From: an uncultured Oscillospiraceae bacterium
Lineage (GTDB): Bacteria > Bacillota > Clostridia > Oscillospirales > Oscillospiraceae
Assembly (NCBI GenBank): GCA_947600025.1
Contig: CANQFY010000013.1
Span: forward strand, 1-35,591
Direction of reading: 5' to 3'
DNA length: 35,591 nucleotides
Positions 7,876-14,986 of this stretch are shown here, piece after piece. Each line of letters begins with the position of its first letter. Within the stretch, counting starts at the first letter, position 1. The notes under the pieces were generated by a model. It did not search any database. It was not told the DNA's origin and saw only the letters and a program-made list of their open reading frames with translations. Position numbers and translations under genes: made by a program.

Positions 7876-7910
7876 ATAAAAAGGTAGGCAGGAGAACGAG
7901 TCTCCTGCCT
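7876..7910 (-). terminator. Terminator of the S51/GH109-like operon
   Basis: Perfect 10-bp stem (7886-7895 with 7901-7910) with a 5-base loop, followed on the minus strand after three bases by five T, then ATTTT. The T tract overlaps the right end of the MITE-like repeat. Confidence 0.8.
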
Positions 7911-7925
7911 GATGGTTGGGGGCGG

Positions 7926-9140
7926 TTAAAGCTCATATGCAAAGCCGGTCTTGGGCTTTTCGTTTTTCCAGCGGCCGGAGGTAAAGTCCGGCATTTCCAC
8001 CGGCGCGCCGCCCTGGGCAATGGACCGCTCGCTTAAGGTGGTGATACTCATATAGGTGGCCATGTCGTAGACATCGATGGGGGCGGACTGATTATGTTCG
8101 ATACTCTCAAAGAAGGCCCGCAGCACCAGATAGTCGATGCCTCCGTGGCCACCCACCGCCTGGTATTCCCGCCAGAGGGGATGGTCATAGTCCTTTGCGT
8201 ACTCCTTGGCGTTGCCCCAGAGCGCTTTGGCGTCAAATTCGTAGCGGTTGTGGACCCCGTCTTGGAAAATGGCGTCCATATCCTCAAAATAGGCGGCCTT
8301 GGTGCCCCGGACTGTAAACTGCCGGCTGTATGCCCGAGGCAAAGTGGTGTCTAGGGTGATTCGCACCGTCTGGCCCAGGGCGGTTTTCAGGACGGTGGTC
8401 ACCACGTCTCCCTGGGCGAATTGGGCCCGGGCCAGCTTATCTTCCGGCCCCCGGTGGGCCAGAACGTACTCGTGGAGCCCGGCGGCCTTGGAGGCCACGG
8501 ACACCAGGCCCGTATACCGGTTGCCGCTGTTGATCTTCAATACCTTGCTAATGGGGCCGATCTCATGGGTGGGGTAGTTTTCACAGTTCCGGGTCAGATA
8601 GTTCCGCAGGCGGTAGTGGCGGTTTTCCTCCCCGCAGCTGACCTCCTCCCGCAGATCGTGGCAATAGCCGCCGTCGCAGTGGACGATCTCGCCAAATAGG
8701 CCCCGCTCCACCATGTTCTTCACCATCAGCTCCCGGCGGCCGTAGCAGCAGTTTTCCAGGAGCATGCAGCGCCGCCCGGTCCGCTCCGCCGTCTCTACCA
8801 GCCGCCAGCAGTCCTCAAGGCGGTAGGCGCCGCCCACCTCGCAGCCCACGTCGAGGCCCGCCTCCATGGCCTGGCAGGCCATGTCGATGTGGCCCTCCCA
8901 AGCGCTGGTGATCAGTACCGCGTCAGCGTCCAGGGCCAGAAGGTCCCGGTAGTCCTCCGTCTGGACGGGGTGGCAGCCCCAGGCCCTTTCGATCCGATCC
9001 GCCGCGGCGGCGGTGCGGTCCGGGTAGGCGTCACACACGCCCACCACCCGGATGTCCTCCATGGTCTTCAGCATCAGCTCCAGCATGGGGATCCCCCGCT
9101 GACCAAAACCGATCTGAACGATCTTTAAGTCCCGCTTCAT
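7926..9140 (-). CDS. Gfo/Idh/MocA family oxidoreductase, GH109-like glycosidase candidate
   Basis: 404 aa. The NAD-binding GFGQRG (11-16) opens a Rossmann fold. Several segments resemble glycoside hydrolase family 109, which uses tightly bound NAD to cleave alpha-N-acetylgalactosamine: ENCCYG (129-134), GGYCHDL (157-163), NYPTHEIGP (188-196) and GGHGGIDY (330-337). No signal peptide is seen, so it would act in the cytoplasm, on an imported sugar or amino-sugar conjugate. The frame is open for 66 more codons, but the ATG at 9140 has AAAGGAG seven bases upstream and the NAD motif follows directly. It lies 13 bases after the S51 peptidase gene, in one operon. A plain sugar dehydrogenase remains possible. 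Confidence 0.85.
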   Translation of the reverse strand: MKRDLKIVQIGFGQRGIPMLELMLKTMEDIRVVGVCDAYPDRTAAAADRIERAWGCHPVQTEDYRDLLALDADAVLITSAWEGHIDMACQAMEAGLDVGCEVGGAYRLEDCWRLVETAERTGRRCMLLENCCYGRRELMVKNMVERGLFGEIVHCDGGYCHDLREEVSCGEENRHYRLRNYLTRNCENYPTHEIGPISKVLKINSGNRYTGLVSVASKAAGLHEYVLAHRGPEDKLARAQFAQGDVVTTVLKTALGQTVRITLDTTLPRAYSRQFTVRGTKAAYFEDMDAIFQDGVHNRYEFDAKALWGNAKEYAKDYDHPLWREYQAVGGHGGIDYLVLRAFFESIEHNQSAPIDVYDMATYMSITTLSERSIAQGGAPVEMPDFTSGRWKNEKPKTGFAYEL

Positions 9141-9153
9141 CTTTATGCTCCTT

Positions 9154-9876
9154 TCACAGGGCAAGGGTCTCTCCCTCCCGGCAGACCTGGTAGAAGTGAT
9201 TCTCCTCCATCCGGTAGGCTTCGCCGCACAGGACTGTCTTTCCGTCCCGGGTGTAAAAGTAGGTCCCGTCGGGCAGGGCGTAAAAGCAGTGCCCCCGGCT
9301 GTCCCCCAGGGCAATATCCCACACCACCAGAAGTCCATCCAGGCGCAGGTCCCGAATCTGCTGGAAATGGGGGACGATGTTGATGTAGGTCAGGCCCAGG
9401 CCCGGCAGGAACCGCTGATAACCCGGGTCCACCGCCTCCCCCCAGAGTTCGGGGTGGGAATAGACCATGGCGGCGCTGTTCATGCTGCCAGCGCTGATGC
9501 CCACGACCGTCCCGGGATAGTCCCGGAGGAACCCTGCCAGGCTGATCTCCCGGAAAAAACGGTTCTGGGTAGGCACATGGCCCCCGGCCAGAAGGATCAG
9601 CTGGCTCCACGCCACCAGATCCCGGGCCTCCATGGGGCTGCGGCCGTCCAGCACCCGAAATTCTCCCCAGGGCATTCCGGCCTCCTCAAAGGCCCCGGCC
9701 ATGTCCCTGGCAAAATGGTCGGTCCCGGAAGGGTCGGCCGGGTCCGAGCAGACCACCAGACACTTGGGCCGCTCCGGCAGGTCCGCCCGGAGCCGGTCCA
9801 AAAAACCGTTGGCCGGGTTCAGAATCGCCCGGTCCGCCCCCGGCACGCAGGGGCTGCTGGTCAAATACAGGATCAT
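9154..9876 (-). CDS. Peptidase S51 family protein (dipeptidase E / cyanophycinase-like)
   Basis: 240 aa. S51 enzymes are serine hydrolases that release N-terminal Asp dipeptides or degrade cyanophycin. The nucleophile motif GISAGSMN, the preceding LILLAGGHVPTQNRFF segment and the later VPHFQQIRDLRLDGLL stretch with a His fit the family. No signal peptide is present. The ATG at 9876 has GGAGGAGAG four bases upstream and opens with the core strand MILYLTSSP; the longer frame to 10011 has no such support. It is first gene of an operon with the GH109-like enzyme, which suggests joint breakdown of a glycosylated or amino-sugar peptide. That substrate link is inference. Confidence 0.9.
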   Translation of the reverse strand: MILYLTSSPCVPGADRAILNPANGFLDRLRADLPERPKCLVVCSDPADPSGTDHFARDMAGAFEEAGMPWGEFRVLDGRSPMEARDLVAWSQLILLAGGHVPTQNRFFREISLAGFLRDYPGTVVGISAGSMNSAAMVYSHPELWGEAVDPGYQRFLPGLGLTYINIVPHFQQIRDLRLDGLLVVWDIALGDSRGHCFYALPDGTYFYTRDGKTVLCGEAYRMEENHFYQVCREGETLAL

Positions 9877-9901
9877 TTTTCTCTCCTCCTCGCTGCCGTT
9901 C

Positions 9902-9930
9902 ATTATACGCGGAAATGGGGGAAATAGCAA
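9902..9930 (-). promoter_or_regulatory. Promoter of the S51/GH109-like operon
   Basis: On the minus strand: -35 TTGCTA (9925-9930), 17-base spacer, -10 TATAAT (9902-9907). The start would fall about 20 bases before the peptidase ATG. Confidence 0.75.
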
Positions 9931-9942
9931 GACAGACATTTC

Positions 9943-9984
9943 AAAAAATGTGGCGCCGCGCTTTTTCCCCAAAAAGCGCGGCGC
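9943..9984 (-). terminator. Strong hairpin terminator upstream of the S51 operon
   Basis: Perfect 14-bp stem (9953-9966 with 9971-9984) and a CCCC loop, then CACATTTTTT on the minus strand. It would end transcripts arriving from the mreB remnant and dGTPase side. Confidence 0.8.
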
Positions 9985-10082
9985 GGAGGGCTTGGGATCG
10001 TTAAGAGGCAACCGATGGCTTCATTATAATTCCCCGTCACCCCTTTGAGAAGCCCCCCTAGGGGTTCTTTTTCCCGACTTTT

Positions 10083-10271
10083 TCAGCGTTCCAGCATAAT
10101 GCGGCGGCGGGCGATGTTGATGGGTCCCTCCTGCATGTGGTTGATCCACTCCAGGCTTTTGCCACAGCCGTAGGCCACGCAGGAGTCCGGGTCGTCGGCC
10201 AGGGTGGTCTGGATGCCGGTATGCTCCATCAGCAGGGCGTCCATGCCCCAGATCTGGCTGCCGACGCCCCT
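10083..10271 (-). pseudogene. 5'-truncated remnant of mreB (C-terminal part)
   Basis: The minus strand reads GSQIWGMDALLMEHTG, then LADDPDSCVAYGCGKSLEW, and ends IARRRIMLER before TGA. This matches the end of the actin-like protein MreB, where a gene normally has GG.. LL.GLD..., TGIPV.VAEDP..CVA.GTGKAL. Ten codons before the internal ATG (10244) there is an in-frame TGA (10272-10274), and no ATP-binding part of MreB is found upstream. The rest of the gene has therefore been lost, leaving at most a 53-codon frame with no clear ribosome site. The sequence between the remnant and dgt (10275-10346) holds only a terminator. A deletion during rearrangement is the likely cause; a functional mreB presumably exists elsewhere. 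Confidence 0.78.
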
Positions 10272-10303
10272 TCAGTTCCGTCGCAGGGCGGGAGAAAATG
10301 GAC

Positions 10304-10342
10304 TAAAATCAAAGTATAATAGCTGCCTTGCAGCAATTATAC
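10304..10342 (-). terminator. Terminator of the hflX-yigZ-dgt operon
   Basis: Arms 10314-10326 and 10330-10342 form GTATAAT.GCTGC / GCAGC.ATTATAC with one mismatch and a 3-base loop. On the minus strand TTTGATTTTAG follows. It lies five bases after the dgt stop. Confidence 0.65.
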
Positions 10343-10346
10343 CATA

Positions 10347-11360
10347 TTATCCCCGGACTTGCCACCCCGAGGGAATAAAAATCTCCGTATATTTGTCCAC
10401 CGCGTACTTGTCGGTCATGCCGGCGATGTAATCGCACACCGTCCGGTGGACCCCCTCTATCTCCAATTGGGGGAAAAAGTCTACGGGCAGCTTCTCCGGG
10501 TGGTCGCAGTAATACCGGTAGAGCAGTTGAAGCATGGCCTTAGCCTTGCTCTCCTCCCCCTTGGCCACGGGGTTGCGGTAGACCCGCTGGAACATGAAGG
10601 CCCGCAGCTCCTTGAGGGCCTGATCCACCGCCGGCGACAGGCCCACCCGCCCGCTCTCCTGGGTGAAGGCAATGGCATCGCAGACCAGGGTATTGATCCG
10701 CTCCCGGTGGCTGCCGCCCAGCACGGCGGAGATCTCCCTGGGGATGTCCCCGTCGGTCAAGATCCCCGCCCGGATGGCGTCGTCAATATCGTGATTCACA
10801 TAGGCGATCTGGTCCGACCGGCGGACCACCTGGCCCTCCCAGGTCTCGGGGATTCGGTCCCCCGTGTGGCCCAGAATGCCCATCCGCACCTCGTAGGTCA
10901 GATTCAAGCCCTTTCCCCCGTTTTCCAGGGTGTCCACCACCCGGAGGCTCTGCTCGTTGTGGCGGAATGGGGCCCCCAGCACCTCGGACAGCGCCGCCTC
11001 CCCGGCATGGCCGAAGGGGGTGTGGCCCAGATCGTGGCCCATGGCGATGGCCTCGGTCAGGTCCTCGTTGAGCCCCAGGCCCCGGGTGATGGTCCGGGCG
11101 ATCCGGGACACCTCCAGGGTGTGGGTCATCCGGGTGCGGTAGTGGTCCCCCTCGGGCTGGAGGAAGACCTGGGTCTTGTGGGTCAGACGGCGGAAGGCCT
11201 TACTGTGGACGATCCGATCCGTGTCCCGCTGGTAGCAGGTGCGCACCTCCCCGGGCTGGGGTGGCTCCGGGCGCACACGGCCCCGGCTCTGATCAGAAAA
11301 GGCGGCGTGGTCGCTCAAAAAACCGTGCTCCCGCCGCTCCAATTCCTCCCGAACGGTCAA
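10347..11360 (-). CDS. dgt: Deoxyguanosinetriphosphate triphosphohydrolase-like HD protein
   Basis: 337 aa, HD-domain dNTPase that hydrolyses dGTP to deoxyguanosine and triphosphate. Visible features are the HSKAFRRLTHKTQVF segment, RMTHTLEV with a metal His (80), GHDLGHTPFGHAGE with the HD pair at 109-110, and HNEQSLRV. The frame is open much further upstream, but AAAGGAG lies before a TTG at 11360 that yields TVREELERREH, the usual start of clostridial homologues. That TTG overlaps the yigZ stop (TTGA), so the gene is coupled to yigZ. It is the last gene of the hflX operon. Confidence 0.93.
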   Translation of the reverse strand: MTVREELERREHGFLSDHAAFSDQSRGRVRPEPPQPGEVRTCYQRDTDRIVHSKAFRRLTHKTQVFLQPEGDHYRTRMTHTLEVSRIARTITRGLGLNEDLTEAIAMGHDLGHTPFGHAGEAALSEVLGAPFRHNEQSLRVVDTLENGGKGLNLTYEVRMGILGHTGDRIPETWEGQVVRRSDQIAYVNHDIDDAIRAGILTDGDIPREISAVLGGSHRERINTLVCDAIAFTQESGRVGLSPAVDQALKELRAFMFQRVYRNPVAKGEESKAKAMLQLLYRYYCDHPEKLPVDFFPQLEIEGVHRTVCDYIAGMTDKYAVDKYTEIFIPSGWQVRG

Positions 11361-11998
11361 TCCGAACTCCTTTCTCCCATGGGGAAGGCGCGGTACACCT
11401 TCCCCGTCTCCAATGCCTCCACCTTCCCAGCCGAGAGGTTGGAGAGCTTTTTCAGAAACGCCGCCGCCCCCGTCTGGGGAAGCAATACCGTCAGCTCCAC
11501 CTCCGCCCCGAACTGGGCATCCTGGATGACGCCTCCGGCGGACAGCGCCTCCAGCCGCACCCGCTCGTAGAAGGCGTAGGGGCAGGGCAGATAGTAGACG
11601 TTCCAAATCCGCTTGACAGATTTCCCGGCGGCGTCCACAGCGATTTTGGCCCCCTTGGTATAGGCCCGGACCAGGCCGCCGGCCCCCAGGAGGACGCCTC
11701 CAAAGTACCGGGTGACCACGCACACGGCGTTAAAAAGATTCTCCCGCTGCAAGACCTGGACCATGGGCATTCCGGCGGTGCCCCCCGGCTCCCCATCGTC
11801 GGAGAAGCGGGTGGGGCCGTCCTTGATGATATAGGCCCAGCAGTTGTGGGTGGCGTCGTAGCAGCGCTTTTTCATCTCCTGAATCCGCTCCAGGGCCTCC
11901 GCCTCGGTTTCCACCGGCCAGAGGCGGCCAATAAAGCGGGACTTTTTCTCCACAAATTCCGCCTCCCCAAAGCCGGAAGGCACCAAATACTCCTCCAC
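11357..11998 (-). CDS. yigZ: YigZ/IMPACT family protein
   Basis: 213 aa. Family members have an N-terminal UPF0029 domain related to eukaryotic IMPACT and a C-terminal DUF1949 domain; the bacterial role is not settled, with translation-related functions suggested. Typical stretches are FVEKKSRFIG, HNCWAYII, FSDDGEPGGTAGMP and VVTRYFGGVLLGAGGLVRAY. The GTG at 11998 is chosen as start because GGAGGAG lies seven bases upstream and it gives MEEYLVPSGFGEAEF. The longer frame to 12037 reaches into hflX. It starts one base beyond the hflX stop and overlaps dgt. Confidence 0.92.
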   Translation of the reverse strand: MEEYLVPSGFGEAEFVEKKSRFIGRLWPVETEAEALERIQEMKKRCYDATHNCWAYIIKDGPTRFSDDGEPGGTAGMPMVQVLQRENLFNAVCVVTRYFGGVLLGAGGLVRAYTKGAKIAVDAAGKSVKRIWNVYYLPCPYAFYERVRLEALSAGGVIQDAQFGAEVELTVLLPQTGAAAFLKKLSNLSAGKVEALETGKVYRAFPMGERSSD

Positions 11999-11999
11999 C

Positions 12000-13259
12000 T
12001 CACCGCTCCTCCACAATGTATTCCCGCAGGCGGCCATAGAGAATGGGATCTATCACCGCCTCCGCCAAAATCCCCTCGCCGGTGTATTCCAGGGAAAGGA
12101 CCTGGGCCCCGGAGTGAAGGGCGTCCACAAAGCCCGCCTGGGAATAGGGCAGCAGCAGCCGCACCCGGCGCTTTCCCCGGTTCAGGGCCCGCTCCATGGC
12201 GGAAAGAAGCGCCTCCATCCCCTGGCCGGTCTTCGCGGAGAGAACGACGGAGTCCCGCTCCACCGGAATGTCGTCGGTCAGGTCGGCCTTGTTGTAGCAG
12301 CGCAGCACGGGCGTTCCCGGAGCCAGCTCCTCGATGAGCTTGTCCACCACCCGGATCTGGGATGCCCGGTCCGGTGCGGAGGCGTCGATGACGTGGAGCA
12401 GCAGGTCGGCGTATTCCAGCTCCTCCAGCGTGGCCCGGAAGGCCTCCACCAGATGGTGGGGCAGCTTGGCGATAAAGCCCACGGTGTCGGACAAAATGGC
12501 GTCGGTCCCCTCCCCGATCCGAAAGGCCCGGGAGGTGGTGTCCAGGGTGTCGAACAGGCGGTTATTGGCGGGGATCCCCGCGCCGGTGAGCCGGTTCAGG
12601 AGGGTGGACTTGCCGGCGTTGGTGTAGCCCACCAGGGCGATCACCGGCACGGCGTTTTTCTGCCGCCGCTCCCGCTGAACGGAGCGGACCTGGCGCACCT
12701 GCTCCAGCTCTCCCTTCAGCCGGTCGATCCGCTCCCGGATGTGCCGCCGGTCTGTTTCCAGCTTGCTCTCGCCGGGTCCCCGGGTGCCGATGCCGCCGCC
12801 CTGCCGGGACAGGCTCTCGCCCATGCCGGAGAGGCGGGGCAGCAGATACTGGTACTGGGCCAGCTCCACCTGGAGCCGCCCCTCCCGGGTCCGGGCCCGC
12901 CGGGCGAAAATATCCAAAATGAGCGCGCTGCGGTCCAATACCGGCAGGCCCAGCAGATCCTCCAATGCCCGGATGTGACCGGGGGACAGCTCGTTGTCAA
13001 AAATCACCATGTCCGCCTGGGTAAACTGGGCCAGCATTTTGACCTCCTGGGCCTTGCCCGCCCCGATAAAGCTGTGGGAATCCGGGGCCCGGCGGGACTG
13101 AAGCACCTTGCCGGTGCAAAAGCCCCCCGCGGTCTCCAGCAGCGCTTCCAGCTCCTCCAGGCTCTCCTCGGTGGCGTTTTCCTCCGGTGGGAAGATATCC
13201 GCCGCCAGGCCCACCAGCACCGCCCGCTCCGGGGCGGATGTGTCCAAATTCATTTGCAT
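12000..13259 (-). CDS. hflX: Ribosome-associated GTPase HflX
   Basis: 419 aa. HflX binds 50S and 70S ribosomes, splits stalled or hibernating ribosomes and hydrolyses GTP. The N-terminal HflX domain contains FDNELSPGHIRALEDLL, then the glycine-rich GGIGTRGPGE segment (155-164) and a coiled arm rich in Arg, Glu and Gln. The G domain has the P-loop GYTNAGKST (211-219), a DTVGFI switch (258-263) and a CYNKADL base-recognition motif. The ATG at 13259 has AGGAGG four bases upstream; the ATG at 13253 is an alternative. The gene follows the L31 terminator without an obvious promoter of its own, so read-through from rpmE may contribute. Confidence 0.95.
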   Translation of the reverse strand: MQMNLDTSAPERAVLVGLAADIFPPEENATEESLEELEALLETAGGFCTGKVLQSRRAPDSHSFIGAGKAQEVKMLAQFTQADMVIFDNELSPGHIRALEDLLGLPVLDRSALILDIFARRARTREGRLQVELAQYQYLLPRLSGMGESLSRQGGGIGTRGPGESKLETDRRHIRERIDRLKGELEQVRQVRSVQRERRQKNAVPVIALVGYTNAGKSTLLNRLTGAGIPANNRLFDTLDTTSRAFRIGEGTDAILSDTVGFIAKLPHHLVEAFRATLEELEYADLLLHVIDASAPDRASQIRVVDKLIEELAPGTPVLRCYNKADLTDDIPVERDSVVLSAKTGQGMEALLSAMERALNRGKRRVRLLLPYSQAGFVDALHSGAQVLSLEYTGEGILAEAVIDPILYGRLREYIVEER

Positions 13260-13285
13260 AGCTCCTCCTTTTTCCGGTGCGGAGC

Positions 13286-13324
13286 GCAAAAAGCCCGCAC
13301 TACGGAACCGCAGTGCGGGCTTTT
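13286..13324 (-). terminator. Terminator/attenuator between rpmE and hflX
   Basis: Perfect 13-bp stem (13289-13301 with 13312-13324) with a 10-base loop, and T-rich sequence on both sides of the stem, so it can work in both directions. It comes five bases after the rpmE stop. Confidence 0.9.
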
Positions 13325-13329
13325 CCTCA

Positions 13330-13530
13330 TCATTTCAGGCCAAAACGCTTGTTGAACCGATCAACACGTCCACCGGTGTCAACCAGCTTTTGCTTGCCGG
13401 TATAGAAAGGGTGGCACTTGGAACAGATCTCAACGCGGATGTCCTTCTTGGTGGAGCCAGTCGTAAAGACATTGCCACAGGCACAGCGGATCGTTGTCTG
13501 TTGGTACTTGGGATGGATACCTTCCTTCAT
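13330..13530 (-). CDS. rpmE: 50S ribosomal protein L31
   Basis: 66 aa. The N-terminus [10 protein letters not shown] and the C-terminus [14 protein letters not shown] are diagnostic for bacterial L31. Four cysteines (CACG and [10 protein letters not shown]) mark the zinc-binding C+ form. The longest frame begins with a GTG at 13539, but GAGGTG lies six bases before the ATG at 13530, which gives the normal N-terminus. It has its own promoter (13596-13624) and terminator. Confidence 0.98.
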   Translation of the reverse strand: MKEGIHPKYQQTTIRCACGNVFTTGSTKKDIRVEICSKCHPFYTGKQKLVDTGGRVDRFNKRFGLK

Positions 13531-13595
13531 GTTGTTCACCTCTTTCTTACCCTAAGGAAAGGGCGCAAGGCCCCGTATTTTTCAATCGCCCGGAT

Positions 13596-13624
13596 ATCAT
13601 AGCATATCTTTCCGGGAAATGCAA
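13596..13624 (-). promoter_or_regulatory. rpmE promoter
   Basis: On the minus strand: -35 TTGCAT (13619-13624), 17-base spacer, -10 TATGAT (13596-13601), with a leader of about 60 bases before rpmE. It follows directly on the aminopeptidase stop, where no good terminator is seen. Confidence 0.75.
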
Positions 13625-13647
13625 GTCTTTTTTTCGATTTTTCCCAA

Positions 13648-14871
13648 TTAAAATGCCCATTCGCCACCCCGGAAAATGGGAACGGTCTTCCCGTCCCAGG
13701 TAGTGGCGTCGATGTCCATGGTGTCGCAGCCGATCATAAAATCGGTATGAATCATGGAGTCGTTGATGCCCAGGGCCCGGCACTCCTCCAGGGTCTTGTT
13801 GTGGAAATCCTCGATGGTGTCGGCAAAGCCGGCCCCCAGGGCCAGGTGGCAGGCGGCGTTCTCGTCAAATAGGGTGTTGTAGAACAGCAGGCCGCTTTTC
13901 GCGATGGGGCTGGACTGGGGCACCAGGGCGCACTCGCCTAAGTAGCGGGCCCCCTCGTCCATAGAGAGCATGGTCTCCAGCAGTTCCTGGCCCTTCTCCG
14001 CGTGAATCTCCACCACCTTGCCGCCTTCAAAGCGGAAGGAGAAGTTCTCGATCAACTGGCCCTGATAGCTCAGGGGCTTGGTGGCGTAGACCACGCCCTC
14101 GGCCTGGCCCCGCATGGGGGAGATGAAGCACTCCTCCGTGGGGATGTTGGGGTTGAAAAACACGCCCAGCTTGCTATTTTCCCCGCCGCCGCAGAACCGG
14201 GCCTGGGGGATCATGCCCACGGTCAGATCCGTGCCGTTATCGGCGGTATAGTGGAGGGAGGCGATGCCCAGGCTGTTGAGATAGGCGCAGCGGTCCACCA
14301 GGTCCTGATCGTGGCGCTCCCAGGCCTTCACAGCGTCGCCCTCCACCCGGGAGGCGTCCAAAATGGCCTGCCAGAGCTTTTCAATGGCCTGGCCCTTGGG
14401 AAGCCCCGGGAAAACCTTCTTGGCCCAGGCCGCCCCGGGCACCGCGGCGATGCACCACTGCTGCTTATTTTCCAGCTGGTCCCGGTAGGGTTTGAGGATG
14501 GGATAGGACAGCCGCCGGGCCTTGGCCAGCTTGGTAGCGTTCAGGCCCTTGCTGGCGTCGGGGTCCTCGCTGTCCAGGAAGAGGGTGCAGGGCACCACGT
14601 CCACATAGTGCTGCTGCCGGGCCTTCTCCCACTCCTTCACCGCGCCCAGAGTCTTGACGGTCTGATAGCGGACATGGACCTTGCTCAGGGGGGCGTAGGA
14701 AAATTCCACCCGCACCTCCTTGGCCTTGGCCTTATAGGCCTCCTCCACCACCAGCTTTACAAATTCCGGCTGATCCAGCCCCGCCCGGATCAGGACCTCC
14801 TGCCCCGGCTGCACGTTCATGCCGCTGCGGACGATCAGACGGGCATATTCTTTTAATACAGATTTTTTCAT
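13648..14871 (-). CDS. M29 family aminopeptidase (AmpS/thermophilic type)
   Basis: 407 aa, cytoplasmic dinuclear metal aminopeptidase of the family that includes aminopeptidase T and AmpS. Metal-binding segments are visible in the C-terminal half: NIPTEECF, ALVPQSSPIAKSG, FYNTLFDENAACHLALG and NDSMIHTDFMIG. Length matches the family. The ATG at 14871 has AGGAG eight bases upstream. It is a single gene behind its own promoter (14898-14926), divergent from the methyltransferase gene. Confidence 0.95.
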   Translation of the reverse strand: MKKSVLKEYARLIVRSGMNVQPGQEVLIRAGLDQPEFVKLVVEEAYKAKAKEVRVEFSYAPLSKVHVRYQTVKTLGAVKEWEKARQQHYVDVVPCTLFLDSEDPDASKGLNATKLAKARRLSYPILKPYRDQLENKQQWCIAAVPGAAWAKKVFPGLPKGQAIEKLWQAILDASRVEGDAVKAWERHDQDLVDRCAYLNSLGIASLHYTADNGTDLTVGMIPQARFCGGGENSKLGVFFNPNIPTEECFISPMRGQAEGVVYATKPLSYQGQLIENFSFRFEGGKVVEIHAEKGQELLETMLSMDEGARYLGECALVPQSSPIAKSGLLFYNTLFDENAACHLALGAGFADTIEDFHNKTLEECRALGINDSMIHTDFMIGCDTMDIDATTWDGKTVPIFRGGEWAF

Positions 14872-14897
14872 TCTTCGCGCTCCTTTCTAGCTGCTCT

Positions 14898-14926
14898 ATT
14901 CTAGCAAATTTTTTCCGTTCCGTCAA
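14898..14926 (-). promoter_or_regulatory. Promoter of the M29 aminopeptidase
   Basis: On the minus strand: -35 TTGACG (14921-14926), 17-base spacer, -10 TAGAAT (14898-14903). It lies back-to-back with the promoter at 14933-14961. Confidence 0.75.
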
Positions 14927-14932
14927 TCATCG

Positions 14933-14961
14933 TTGCTTTTTTTCTTTTCATCCGATATAAT
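14933..14961 (+). promoter_or_regulatory. Promoter of the homocysteine methyltransferase-birA operon
   Basis: -35 TTGCTT (14933-14938), 17-base spacer, -10 TATAAT (14956-14961). The start point falls about 18 bases before the ATG, leaving no room for a riboswitch. Confidence 0.75.
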
Positions 14962-14986
14962 AGGAAGAAAAAACGGGAGGGCGAGC

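Larger units (their letters stand above)
7421..7883. repeat. MITE-like nested inverted-repeat element in a gene-free region
   Basis: The 534 bases between padR and the next gene hold no convincing reading frame. The outer ends are imperfect inverted repeats: CTTCTTGTTTTGGTGC at 7421-7436 and its counterpart at 7864-7883, with 22 of 30 bases matching when extended inward. A related word lies in direct orientation at 7477-7493. Inside is a second inverted pair of about 55 bases (7509-7562 and 7724-7776), each holding a small palindrome next to a C/G-rich block. No transposase and no clear target duplication are visible. A non-autonomous mobile element or a REP-like repeat is the best reading. 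Confidence 0.5.

Noticed and set aside
7664-8020. 118-codon minus-strand frame across the MITE-like element
   Set aside because: It overlaps the end of the GH109-like gene and the inverted repeats, and its composition is that of non-coding sequence.
10047-10072. Plus-strand terminator-like CCCC/GGGG hairpin with T tract
   Set aside because: The stem is short and no plus-strand gene precedes it; it may be a remnant next to the decayed mreB and could not be assigned.
14962-14986. Possible SAM riboswitch before the homocysteine methyltransferase
   Set aside because: The promoter at 14933-14961 leaves fewer than 25 leader bases, too few for any S-box or related structure.
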